From positions 1-11,361 of the forward strand of contig JAEWWL010000063.1 of assembly GCA_023396365.1 (NCBI GenBank): 11,361 nt of DNA, written 5' to 3'. Positions 1 through 5,599 of this stretch are shown here, piece after piece. The position numbers and the translations under genes were made by a program. The notes beneath the pieces are model-generated. The model was not told where the DNA came from. It ran no database searches and worked only from the letters and a program-made list of their open reading frames with translations. The DNA comes from Methanobacteriota archaeon (GTDB taxonomy: Archaea > Halobacteriota > Methanomicrobia > Methanomicrobiales > Methanomicrobiaceae). Positions within the stretch are counted from its first letter, which is position 1; each line of letters starts with the position of its first letter.

Positions 1-24
1 AAATCAGAAAAAAAATTATATAAT

Positions 25-1245
25 TTATTCGTTTTTGAGATATTTTGCAAGAAGTGGCAAAAATGCTCCTGCATCGCTTACAACACCTATTGCCTGCGAT
101 GATCCCCTGTCATTTAATTTTGTGACAGATGCAGGGTTTATGTCTACGCAGATTGTCTTTACGTATGAGGGCAGGCAGTTTCCAACAGCAACCGAGTGAA
201 GAAGCGTTCCAATCATAATTACCATGTCAAGTCCGCGAAGCTTCTTTCTCATCTCTTCCTGGGCAACCATTACGTCTGTAATTACATCCGGAAGCGGGCC
301 GTCATCGCGGATTGAGCCTGCAAGGACAAAGGGAATGTTGTTTTTGACGCACTCATACATAATTCCCTTTTTGATAAGGCCTGACTCAACCGCTTTAGTA
401 ATTGAGCCTGCCCTTATCACCTCGCTTATTGCTGTTATGTGATTTTTGTGGCCGCCGACTGCAAGAGTTCCTGTATCAAGGTTCATGCCAAGAGATGTGC
501 CGAAGAGATTGTATTCAATATCATGTGTTGCAAGGGCGTTTCCGGCGAAGAGGACATCAATGAAGCCTTCGCGGATAATCTCTGCAAGCGCCGGCGCAGC
601 TCTTGTGTGAATTATCGCAGGGCCGCCGACTATTCCAATCTTTCCGCCGTTCTTTTTTATCTCCTTCATCTCTGAGGCAATCTTTTTGATGATGGTCTCA
701 CTCGGCCTTTCGGAAGAGACGGTATTTTGCATGAATTCAAACTGGTTGACCTTTCTTGATCTCTCAGGCGGAACAATTCTTACACCCCTCTCTCCGATTA
801 CGATATTGTCGCCCTTTTTTATTTTTGCAAGAGGAACGCATGATGCTGTCAGTTTTTCCATGTCAATTACAATGTGGCAGTCCATCTCAATGTCTTCAAC
901 AGGAATCCATCTGTCATCATATTTGACAAATGTCGGGTGGTTGGTTGTTGAGTAAAATCCCTTCGGCAGAATCCTGTCTCCTTCGGCAGCCTCAAGCTTT
1001 GCATTTTCAACTTCAGGCATCCTTGCGCCAAGACGGTGAAGTTCGCTTAAAATATTGTCAAGCTCCTGTTCATCCTCTGCTGTTATGATAAGTCTTGCAT
1101 AGCTTGTGTCCTGTTTCTTCTTTCCTATATCAAAGGTGGTAATCTCAAAATTGCCGCCCATATCCAGAACTTTGTCAAAAATCCGGGTCATAATCCCGGA
1201 ATCTATTATATGACCTTCAAGTTCAATCTCACGGGACGTTTCCAT
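25..1245 (-). CDS. Archaeal-type ornithine cyclodeaminase (TIGR00300, LOR/SDH family)
   Basis: This 406-residue cytosolic protein belongs to the LOR/SDH conserved-domain family (TIGR00300). A Methanococcus member has been shown to convert ornithine to proline and ammonia, and related domains form the C-terminal part of the cyanobacterial bifunctional arginine-degrading enzyme. Residues 1-95 form an N-terminal alpha/beta region (starting REIELEGHIIDSG). The family hallmark GFYSTTNHPTFV is at 96-107. A nucleotide-binding-like GKIGIVGGPA is at 201-210, FAGNALATHD at 233-242, GSIRDDGPLPD at 310-320 and CVDINP at 366-371. Length and ends are complete. The ATG at 1245 has no clear Shine-Dalgarno site, and a TATA-like TATAAAA (minus strand, 1266-1260) lies so close that the message may be leaderless or nearly so. 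The likely role is proline synthesis, by family analogy. The family is secure; the substrate is inferred. Confidence 0.88.
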   Translation of the reverse strand: METSREIELEGHIIDSGIMTRIFDKVLDMGGNFEITTFDIGKKKQDTSYARLIITAEDEQELDNILSELHRLGARMPEVENAKLEAAEGDRILPKGFYSTTNHPTFVKYDDRWIPVEDIEMDCHIVIDMEKLTASCVPLAKIKKGDNIVIGERGVRIVPPERSRKVNQFEFMQNTVSSERPSETIIKKIASEMKEIKKNGGKIGIVGGPAIIHTRAAPALAEIIREGFIDVLFAGNALATHDIEYNLFGTSLGMNLDTGTLAVGGHKNHITAISEVIRAGSITKAVESGLIKKGIMYECVKNNIPFVLAGSIRDDGPLPDVITDVMVAQEEMRKKLRGLDMVIMIGTLLHSVAVGNCLPSYVKTICVDINPASVTKLNDRGSSQAIGVVSDAGAFLPLLAKYLKNE

Positions 1246-1293
1246 GATAATATTATCTGTTTTATAGACTATTAGGATTTGTCTAAGTTACAG

Positions 1294-1335
1294 AAAAAAA
1301 TGGGTGAATCAGAAAAGATACGGAATAAGAAAAAA
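1294..1335 (-). terminator. Oligo-T tracts after the marker 8 gene
   Basis: Read on the minus strand, two T runs (T6 at 1335-1330 and T7 at 1300-1294) follow the stop codon at 1369 within the 123 bp gap before the next minus-strand gene. Archaeal RNA polymerase terminates at such tracts without needing a hairpin, so this probably separates the two genes into different transcripts. Termination is inferred from composition only. Confidence 0.45.
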
Positions 1336-1368
1336 GAGCAATTTTTTTTTTCATCTTTTAAATCCTGA

Positions 1369-2226
1369 TTATATCAGCGGATGAGGCTCTTTTTTGGATG
1401 ATGCCGGCAGAATTTCTCCTTTAATGAGAATCTGTTTGTTGGTTTTTCGTAATTTTTCAAGGATGATATTTTTTCCTGCCTGTGTCATTGCATAGACAGG
1501 CACTGATATTCCTCCCTGAAGCAGAGCAGATTTTCCTGCAATTTCCCTTACAGTCTTTGATGCGCACGCAAACACAATGTCGCAGCTGTCTGCAAGCATC
1601 TGCGCCTCCTCTTTGCCGGCGCCGGTTGTGTGAACTGCAAAGATTACCGCATTTTGATCTGTGTTTCTGATAATTTCTGCATCCCGCCCGCATGCAACAG
1701 TGACAGCAATTCTGAAAAACCCAAGTTCGACAGCCTTCATGTAGCCTTTGTATGCGTCTACTGCTGCATCCTCTTCAAAGACGACATGTCCGCCGTTTTC
1801 ATTTATTCTTCTGATTACCTCAGGGTAAGGGCATGTTTTAGCAAGACCTGACATTTTGCCGCCGATACCCTGCACAAGGCGCGGATTTTTTGCTATAACC
1901 GTTCCTGCACCGTCACAGGCAATAACAGCGCAGTCTAAAAGACCTCCGTCAATTGCGCTGCTTATTAGTTCTGAAGCGCCGAAGAGGACAAAATCATCAT
2001 CTGACAGAATTTCTCTGTTCTTTGTGCACATTCCAAAGGATGAAATTCTCTCTTCAATATTTTTTTTAATCTCTGCCTCATTCATCTCCATAACAGGATG
2101 ACTGAATTTTTTGGCTAAAGGGCAGTCAGAAATCAGTGGCTTTCCAACAGAAACAACTTTTCCGCCCCTGATCAAAACGGGGGTTCTTCCCGCCGCCTCA
2201 ATTATGTGCTCATCATTAACAGGCAT
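1369..2226 (-). CDS. Methanogenesis marker protein 8 (DUF2099)
   Basis: This 285-residue soluble protein matches the methanogenesis marker 8 / DUF2099 family, which is largely restricted to methanogens and has no firmly assigned reaction. Recognisable blocks are the N-terminal HIIEAAGRTPVLIRGGKVV, SDCPL around Cys35, FGMCT around Cys67, LFGASE at 81-86, CDGAGTV at 104-110, VQGIGGKMSGL at 118-128 and TCPYPEV at 131-137. There are eight cysteines (35, 67, 99, 104, 132, 179, 215, 221); several lie in the family blocks, so a metal or iron-sulfur site is possible but unproven. The C-terminal half looks like an alpha/beta fold, with strands near 172-178 and 193-199. The ATG start has no strong Shine-Dalgarno site, and a TATA-like palindrome lies about 35 bp upstream. 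It is divergent from the membrane acyltransferase gene across 62 bp. Family call confident; function unknown. Confidence 0.85.
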   Translation of the reverse strand: MPVNDEHIIEAAGRTPVLIRGGKVVSVGKPLISDCPLAKKFSHPVMEMNEAEIKKNIEERISSFGMCTKNREILSDDDFVLFGASELISSAIDGGLLDCAVIACDGAGTVIAKNPRLVQGIGGKMSGLAKTCPYPEVIRRINENGGHVVFEEDAAVDAYKGYMKAVELGFFRIAVTVACGRDAEIIRNTDQNAVIFAVHTTGAGKEEAQMLADSCDIVFACASKTVREIAGKSALLQGGISVPVYAMTQAGKNIILEKLRKTNKQILIKGEILPASSKKEPHPLI

Positions 2227-2258
2227 TAGTAAGAGAATAATTAGTCTTCAATGAAAGA

Positions 2259-2268
2259 TTAATATTAA
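2259..2268. promoter_or_regulatory. Palindromic TATA-like element TTAATATTAA in a divergent promoter region
   Basis: A perfect 10 bp palindrome sits in the 62 bp gap between the divergent genes starting at 2226 (minus) and 2289 (plus). From its centre, a start site about 26 bp away on the minus strand falls near 2238, giving a 12-nt leader, which fits a TATA box. On the plus strand the predicted start would fall near 2290, which fits less well with the TTG start at 2289. It could be a shared TATA box or an operator half. Confidence 0.35.
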
Positions 2269-2276
2269 GAAACAGC

Positions 2277-2281
2277 AGGTG
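2277..2281 (+). promoter_or_regulatory. Shine-Dalgarno AGGTG deciding the TTG start at 2289
   Basis: AGGTG matches part of the archaeal AGGAGGTGAT consensus and ends 7 nt before an in-frame TTG at 2289. The next in-frame ATG, at 2307, has no comparable site in front of it. This favours the TTG start; the alternative would shorten the protein by six residues. Confidence 0.45.
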
Positions 2282-2288
2282 CAGTGAA

Positions 2289-3053
2289 TTGGAAAAATCC
2301 AAAGTGATGAAAAAAAGATTTTGGGAGATTGATGCATTAAGAGGTTCTGCTGTCCTTATGATGATCTGGTTTCACCTGCTTTTTGATCTGAGCTATTTCG
2401 GACTTATGGAGATTAATGTTGAGACTGGTTTTTGGAGGATATTTGGATATTTTACAGCTGTTTTATTTGTGTTTATAGCCGGAGTCTCGGTTTTTATCAG
2501 CAGTGAACGTTCAAATCAAAGGCTTTCAAAGAGAGATTATTGCCTGAAATTTCTAAGAAGGGGAGTTTTTCTTTTGCTTTTGGGTCTTTTCATTACTGCG
2601 GCCACGTGGGTTTTTGCCGGTGACGGATATATTGTATTTGGAATACTCTCACTTATCGGAATTTCAGTATTGCTTTCACCTTTCTTTGTCAGGCTTCATA
2701 CACTTAATTTTTTCATTGGGATTTTTGTAATAATCACCGGACTTTTTATTTCAAAAATGAACGGGCCTTTTTTTATGATTCCTTTTGGCCTTACTCCAAA
2801 TGGATTTTATTCCCTTGACTATGAACCTCTTTTCCCCTGGTTTGGAGTATTTCTCTTAGGAATATCTGCCGGTTCATATTTTTACGGAGGGGAAGAGAGA
2901 AGGTTTTCAAATATCAAAATTTTAATTGATAAAACCGGTCTGAAACGCGGATTTTTAGAATATTTTGGAAGACACTCACTTGCAGTCTACCTCATTCACC
3001 AGCCGGTGATAATTTTAATCCTTTCTGCTTTGGCCGGAAGGATTCTCATCTGA
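2289..3053 (+). CDS. DUF1624 / HGSNAT-type membrane acyltransferase
   Basis: This 254-residue integral membrane protein has the N-terminal signature of the heparan-alpha-glucosaminide N-acetyltransferase catalytic family (DUF1624), FWEIDALRGSAVLMMIWFHL, including the DALRG motif at 15-19 and a His at 29 near the end of the first helix. About seven hydrophobic segments are visible, near 17-38, 53-72, 91-110, 113-132, 138-156, 178-198 and 229-252. The C-terminal FGRHSLAVYLIHQPV (226-240) is typical of membrane acyltransferases. Prokaryotic members probably transfer acyl groups to a cell-surface or lipid-linked sugar, but no substrate can be read from the sequence. The TTG start at 2289 is preferred because of an AGGTG ribosome site; ATG at 2307 is the alternative. 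It is probably monocistronic, divergent from marker 8 and convergent with ade. Confidence 0.8.
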   Translation: MEKSKVMKKRFWEIDALRGSAVLMMIWFHLLFDLSYFGLMEINVETGFWRIFGYFTAVLFVFIAGVSVFISSERSNQRLSKRDYCLKFLRRGVFLLLLGLFITAATWVFAGDGYIVFGILSLIGISVLLSPFFVRLHTLNFFIGIFVIITGLFISKMNGPFFMIPFGLTPNGFYSLDYEPLFPWFGVFLLGISAGSYFYGGEERRFSNIKILIDKTGLKRGFLEYFGRHSLAVYLIHQPVIILILSALAGRILI

Positions 3054-3068
3054 TATGATTTTTAAAAT

Positions 3069-3156
3069 AATTTAAAAAAATGAATTTAAAAAATTAATTT
3101 AAAAAAAAAATTTAAAAATAAATTTAAAAATAAATTTAAAAATAAATTTAAAAAAA
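3069..3156. repeat. A/T-only tandem repeat, 12-14 bp units, between convergent genes
   Basis: About seven head-to-tail units starting AATTTAAAAA run from 3069 to 3156. Three degenerate units (14, 13 and 13 bp) are followed by exact 12 bp copies of AATTTAAAAATA at 3109-3120, 3121-3132 and 3133-3144, then a variant at 3145-3156. The array lies in the 157 bp gap between the convergent acyltransferase and adenine deaminase genes. Read on the minus strand it is a series of T4-T8 tracts, so it can act as a multi-step terminator for ade. The plus-strand gene has its own T5 just after its stop (3059-3063). The homogeneous 12 bp copies suggest slippage expansion. Confidence 0.85.
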
Positions 3157-3210
3157 ATGAATTTGAAAAATTGGTTTTCTAGATTATTTTAAGAAGGTAA
3201 ATTAAAAAAA

Positions 3211-4875
3211 TTATTCAAAGAGAGGGATGTCTGTAAATTTTTTCACATCAAAGACTCCTCTTTCGGTAATTCTAATCTCAGGAATTACAGTCAGCGCCAG
3301 AAATGAAAGATACATGAAGGGATTTTCAACCGAACCTGTCAGACCTGTAATTTTGTTTAGCATCTCTAATTCGGCGAAGACATCCTCAAAGGATTTTGAG
3401 GACATTATTCCTCCGCAGTCAAGAGGAAGAAGACAGCCTTTGCCGTCAGAGAATACTGACATACCGCCGTCTGACTCTTTTATAAGATTTATAGCACCTG
3501 CAATCTCTGAGTCGCTGCATCCGACAGATACGATGTTGTGTGAGTCATGCGAAACTGATGATGCGATTGCACCCTTTTTCATCTTAAAGCCGTGAACAAT
3601 GCCGGTGCCTGCTTTTTTTCCCCTGTACCTGTCAAAGACAACGCATTTTAAAAGATCGTTTTGTAAATCAGGTATTAATGCAGGATTTATCTCTTTTTGA
3701 ATGTGTTTTGTAATAATCTGCCCTTCTATTATTCCTGCAATATTTGCTTTTGAAAAACCCTCTTTAAATTTTTCTGTTTTTTCAAATCCCGGGATTAAAA
3801 ATTCTGTTTTAAGAGATTCGGGTTTAGAATATTCCTGCCTTAAAACTTCTTTTCCGCATTTGTATGTTTTTAGAACCCTAAATTCAGAGGAGTCATCTAT
3901 CACGCAGAAATCCGCAATCCTTCCGGGTGAAACCGCTCCCCTGTCTGAAAGTCCGAATCTTTCTGCTGCCGAAAGAGTGGCCATTCTGTATGCAAGTTCG
4001 GGTTTTAAACCATTTTTGATTGCTTTTCTGATGCAGTCGTCAATATGTCCGAAATTAACAAGCATGTCGGCATGCCTGTCATCGGTTGCAAACATGCATC
4101 TTGATGCATTGCAGGAGTCAACAACAGGCACAAGTTCGGAGAGGTTTTTTTCTGTTGAACCCTCGCGAAGCATTAAGTACATTCCCTTTTTTAACTTCTC
4201 TTTAGCCTCGGCATAATTTGTGCATTCATGATCACTTGAAATTCCCTGCATGATATATGCGTTAAGCTCTTTTCCTGACAGAAGAGGGCAGTGTCCGTCA
4301 ATGATTTTAAAAAGTCTCAGTTTTTTATAGACCTCGTCATCACCCATAAGAACGCCGGGGTAGTTCATCATCTCCCCAAGGCCGATTATTCTTTTGTTGA
4401 CAGAAAGTGCGGCAATATCTTCTGAGTTTAGTATTGCACCGCCCATATCCATCCCTGTTGCGGGAACGCAGGAGGGTGCCATGAAAAAAATATCAGTTGT
4501 GGCTTTTTCGGCCTCTTCTATCATATATTTTATTCCTGCCTCTCCTGCAACATTGGCAATTTCATGCGGGTCTGCAATGACTGTTGTTGTGCCGCACTGT
4601 ATTACAAGACGGCCGTACTCCTGAGGAGTCAAAAGAGAGCTTTCAATATGAACATGGGCATCAATAAGACCGGGAATTACCCTGGCCCCGTTTAAGTCTG
4701 TCTCAGCTTTTCCTTCATAATCCCCGTCTCCCAAAACAATGCCGTCTTTTACAGCAAAATTCTGCATCTCCCATCCGCAGGTAAACGGATTGAATAAAAG
4801 GGCGTTTTTAAAAACTGTGTCTGCTTTTTCAAGACCCAGGGCAGCTTTTAAAAGATTTTTTTTTGGCATAATCAT
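3211..4875 (-). CDS. ade: Adenine deaminase (EC 3.5.4.2)
   Basis: This cytosolic metal-dependent hydrolase of the amidohydrolase superfamily deaminates adenine to hypoxanthine plus ammonia, in purine salvage. At 554 residues it has the normal length. Visible motifs are the metal-binding GLIDAHVHIESS (His74, His76), DPHEIANV at 102-109, GLGEMMNYPG with Glu168, DGHCPLLSG with His195, SSDHE with His216, ATDDRH at 263-268, the composite-domain segment SPGRIADFCVID around 316-327, and VSHDSHN at 441-447 of the C-terminal adenine deaminase domain. The ATG at 4875 overlaps the TGA of the upstream lipoprotein gene as ATGA, so translational coupling is likely and supports this start over the ATG at 4869. 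Nothing obvious links the two proteins functionally. All key residues seem intact. Confidence 0.95.
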   Translation of the reverse strand: MIMPKKNLLKAALGLEKADTVFKNALLFNPFTCGWEMQNFAVKDGIVLGDGDYEGKAETDLNGARVIPGLIDAHVHIESSLLTPQEYGRLVIQCGTTTVIADPHEIANVAGEAGIKYMIEEAEKATTDIFFMAPSCVPATGMDMGGAILNSEDIAALSVNKRIIGLGEMMNYPGVLMGDDEVYKKLRLFKIIDGHCPLLSGKELNAYIMQGISSDHECTNYAEAKEKLKKGMYLMLREGSTEKNLSELVPVVDSCNASRCMFATDDRHADMLVNFGHIDDCIRKAIKNGLKPELAYRMATLSAAERFGLSDRGAVSPGRIADFCVIDDSSEFRVLKTYKCGKEVLRQEYSKPESLKTEFLIPGFEKTEKFKEGFSKANIAGIIEGQIITKHIQKEINPALIPDLQNDLLKCVVFDRYRGKKAGTGIVHGFKMKKGAIASSVSHDSHNIVSVGCSDSEIAGAINLIKESDGGMSVFSDGKGCLLPLDCGGIMSSKSFEDVFAELEMLNKITGLTGSVENPFMYLSFLALTVIPEIRITERGVFDVKKFTDIPLFE

Positions 4876-5228
4876 CTGATAATAAAATCTCTTATCTCAG
4901 CAGATTCACGTTTTTTATCAACAAGAACGTAGAGATAAAGCTTGTAATTTCCTTCGCTGAGCTCTGCCGGAAATGTATATTCATGCACACCGTGCTTTAA
5001 ATTTACACTTTTTACATATTTTGCATAATCGGTCTGCCTGAAATTATCAAGGCTGTATACTGTTATCTGGACTGTTGCATCTATATCATTGCCATTATTG
5101 CTTATTTGAACTGTTAAATTTGAATCATTGTATCGCAGCTCGCCAAAGGAGTATTCCATGCATCCTGAAGAAAAAAGAAAAAATATTCCCAGAATCATAA
5201 CGGCTGCAAACTTTTTTTGAACAGACAT
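4872..5228 (-). CDS. Small predicted lipoprotein of unknown function
   Basis: This 118-residue protein was not recognised as a named family. Residues 5-6 are lysines, 7-19 are hydrophobic, and the sequence then reads SSGC with Cys23, a convincing lipobox. The mature protein is therefore predicted to be lipid-anchored on the outer face of the membrane. The remaining 95 residues alternate polar and hydrophobic positions (LTVQISNNGNDIDATVQITV), which suggests a small beta-sandwich like the CARDB or immunoglobulin-like domains common in archaeal surface proteins; this is inference. It is the first gene of a two-gene unit, its stop overlapping the start of ade by four bases. A TATA-like element lies about 55-60 bp upstream. 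Confidence 0.75.
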   Translation of the reverse strand: MSVQKKFAAVMILGIFFLFSSGCMEYSFGELRYNDSNLTVQISNNGNDIDATVQITVYSLDNFRQTDYAKYVKSVNLKHGVHEYTFPAELSEGNYKLYLYVLVDKKRESAEIRDFIIR

Positions 5229-5282
5229 TAATTCAATGTAAAACCCTTATGATTTAAAACATTCGCAATGAACGAAAAAAAA

Positions 5283-5291
5283 ATTATATTT
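5283..5291 (-). promoter_or_regulatory. TATA-like element upstream of the lipoprotein-ade pair
   Basis: On the minus strand this reads AAATATAAT. A start site about 26 bp downstream would lie near 5260, leaving a leader of roughly 30 nt before the ATG at 5228. No start-site data are available, and the region is A/T rich, so chance matches are likely. Confidence 0.35.
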
Positions 5292-5307
5292 TTCTTTGCA
5301 AGGGAAC

Positions 5308-5315
5308 TATAAAAA
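5308..5315 (+). promoter_or_regulatory. Plus-strand TATA-like box TATAAAAA
   Basis: TATAAAAA, preceded by GGGAAC, gives a predicted start near 5337, just inside the tandem repeats. A transcript from here would carry the repeat and both hairpins before reaching the ParA-like gene more than 250 nt later, or could end at the T-tract near 5454 as a short RNA of about 115 nt. Confidence 0.35.
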
Positions 5316-5320
5316 TTAAT

Positions 5321-5372
5321 TTCCAAAACCAATTCCCAAAACCAAATTCCAAAACCAAATTGCAAAACCAAA
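5321..5372. repeat. Four tandem ~13 bp units with CCAAAACC core
   Basis: Units run 5321-5332, 5333-5346, 5347-5359 and 5360-5372, with consensus TTCCAAAACCAAA. Unit lengths are 12, 14, 13 and 13 bp; the last has GC in place of CC. The array lies about 230 bp upstream of the ParA-like gene. Iterated short repeats near ParA-family genes can be centromere or operator sites, but no ParB-type DNA-binding gene is present here, so that role is only a possibility. Confidence 0.8.
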
Positions 5373-5422
5373 TTATGTTTTCCCGGAAATTGTTTTGCCA
5401 TGAAATGTTTTGTCCTGTAATT

Positions 5423-5454
5423 AATTTGTCCAGAAATGTCTGGATTAATTTTTT
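5423..5454 (+). terminator. Hairpin followed by T6, terminator or attenuator candidate
   Basis: CCAGA (5430-5434) pairs perfectly with TCTGG (5439-5443) around an AATG loop. The stem extends outward to 5423/5450 through A-T pairs with one T-T mismatch and one G-T wobble. A run of six Ts (5449-5454) follows. No plus-strand gene ends here, so if it works it would terminate a short upstream RNA or attenuate transcription into the ParA-like operon. Confidence 0.4.
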
Positions 5455-5590
5455 ATAATTTTTTATAATTTTTAGTTAAACTGATGCTGTTAATTATCCT
5501 ATGGCAGATCAATTAAAAAGGGCTTTTTTCTTTAATTTGTTCGTTATCTTTTTTACTGTTACAGACCATAGAATCTAATGAACAGAGGAT

Positions 5591-5596
5591 GGTGAT
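5591..5596 (+). promoter_or_regulatory. Shine-Dalgarno GGTGAT pointing to an AUA start
   Basis: GGTGAT matches the end of the AGGAGGTGAT consensus and is followed by TTT and then the in-frame ATA at 5600. The next gene of the operon has the same GGTGAT site (6438-6443), five bases before a normal ATG at 6449. The position is therefore right for initiation at 5600 even though the codon is ATA. Confidence 0.55.
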
Positions 5597-5599
5597 TTT

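Larger units (their letters stand above)
5229..5599. other. 371 bp divergent intergenic region with repeats, hairpins and promoter-like elements
   Basis: No convincing protein gene lies here. In order it holds a minus-strand TATA-like element (5283-5291), a plus-strand TATA-like box (5308-5315), a 13 bp tandem repeat (5321-5372), an imperfect hairpin (5362-5398) with a TTCCCGGAA palindrome in its loop region, a second hairpin followed by Ts (5423-5454), two copies of TTTTATAATT (5451-5470), a 25-codon ATG-initiated frame (5501-5578), and a Shine-Dalgarno-like stretch before the ParA-like gene (5584-5596). It probably contains the control regions for both flanking operons. Confidence 0.7.

Noticed and set aside
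1630..2101. Plus-strand open frames opposite the marker 8 gene.
   Set aside because: They are shadows of a well-supported minus-strand coding region, with no recognisable domain.
3069..3156. The tandem array as a CRISPR.
   Set aside because: Units are 12-14 bp, directly abutting, with no unique spacers and no cas genes nearby.
5515..5527. AAAAAGGGCTTTTTT as a hairpin terminator.
   Set aside because: The inverted repeat leaves only two or three bases for the loop and would form a poor, A-T only stem. The T-tract may still matter but the hairpin is not convincing.
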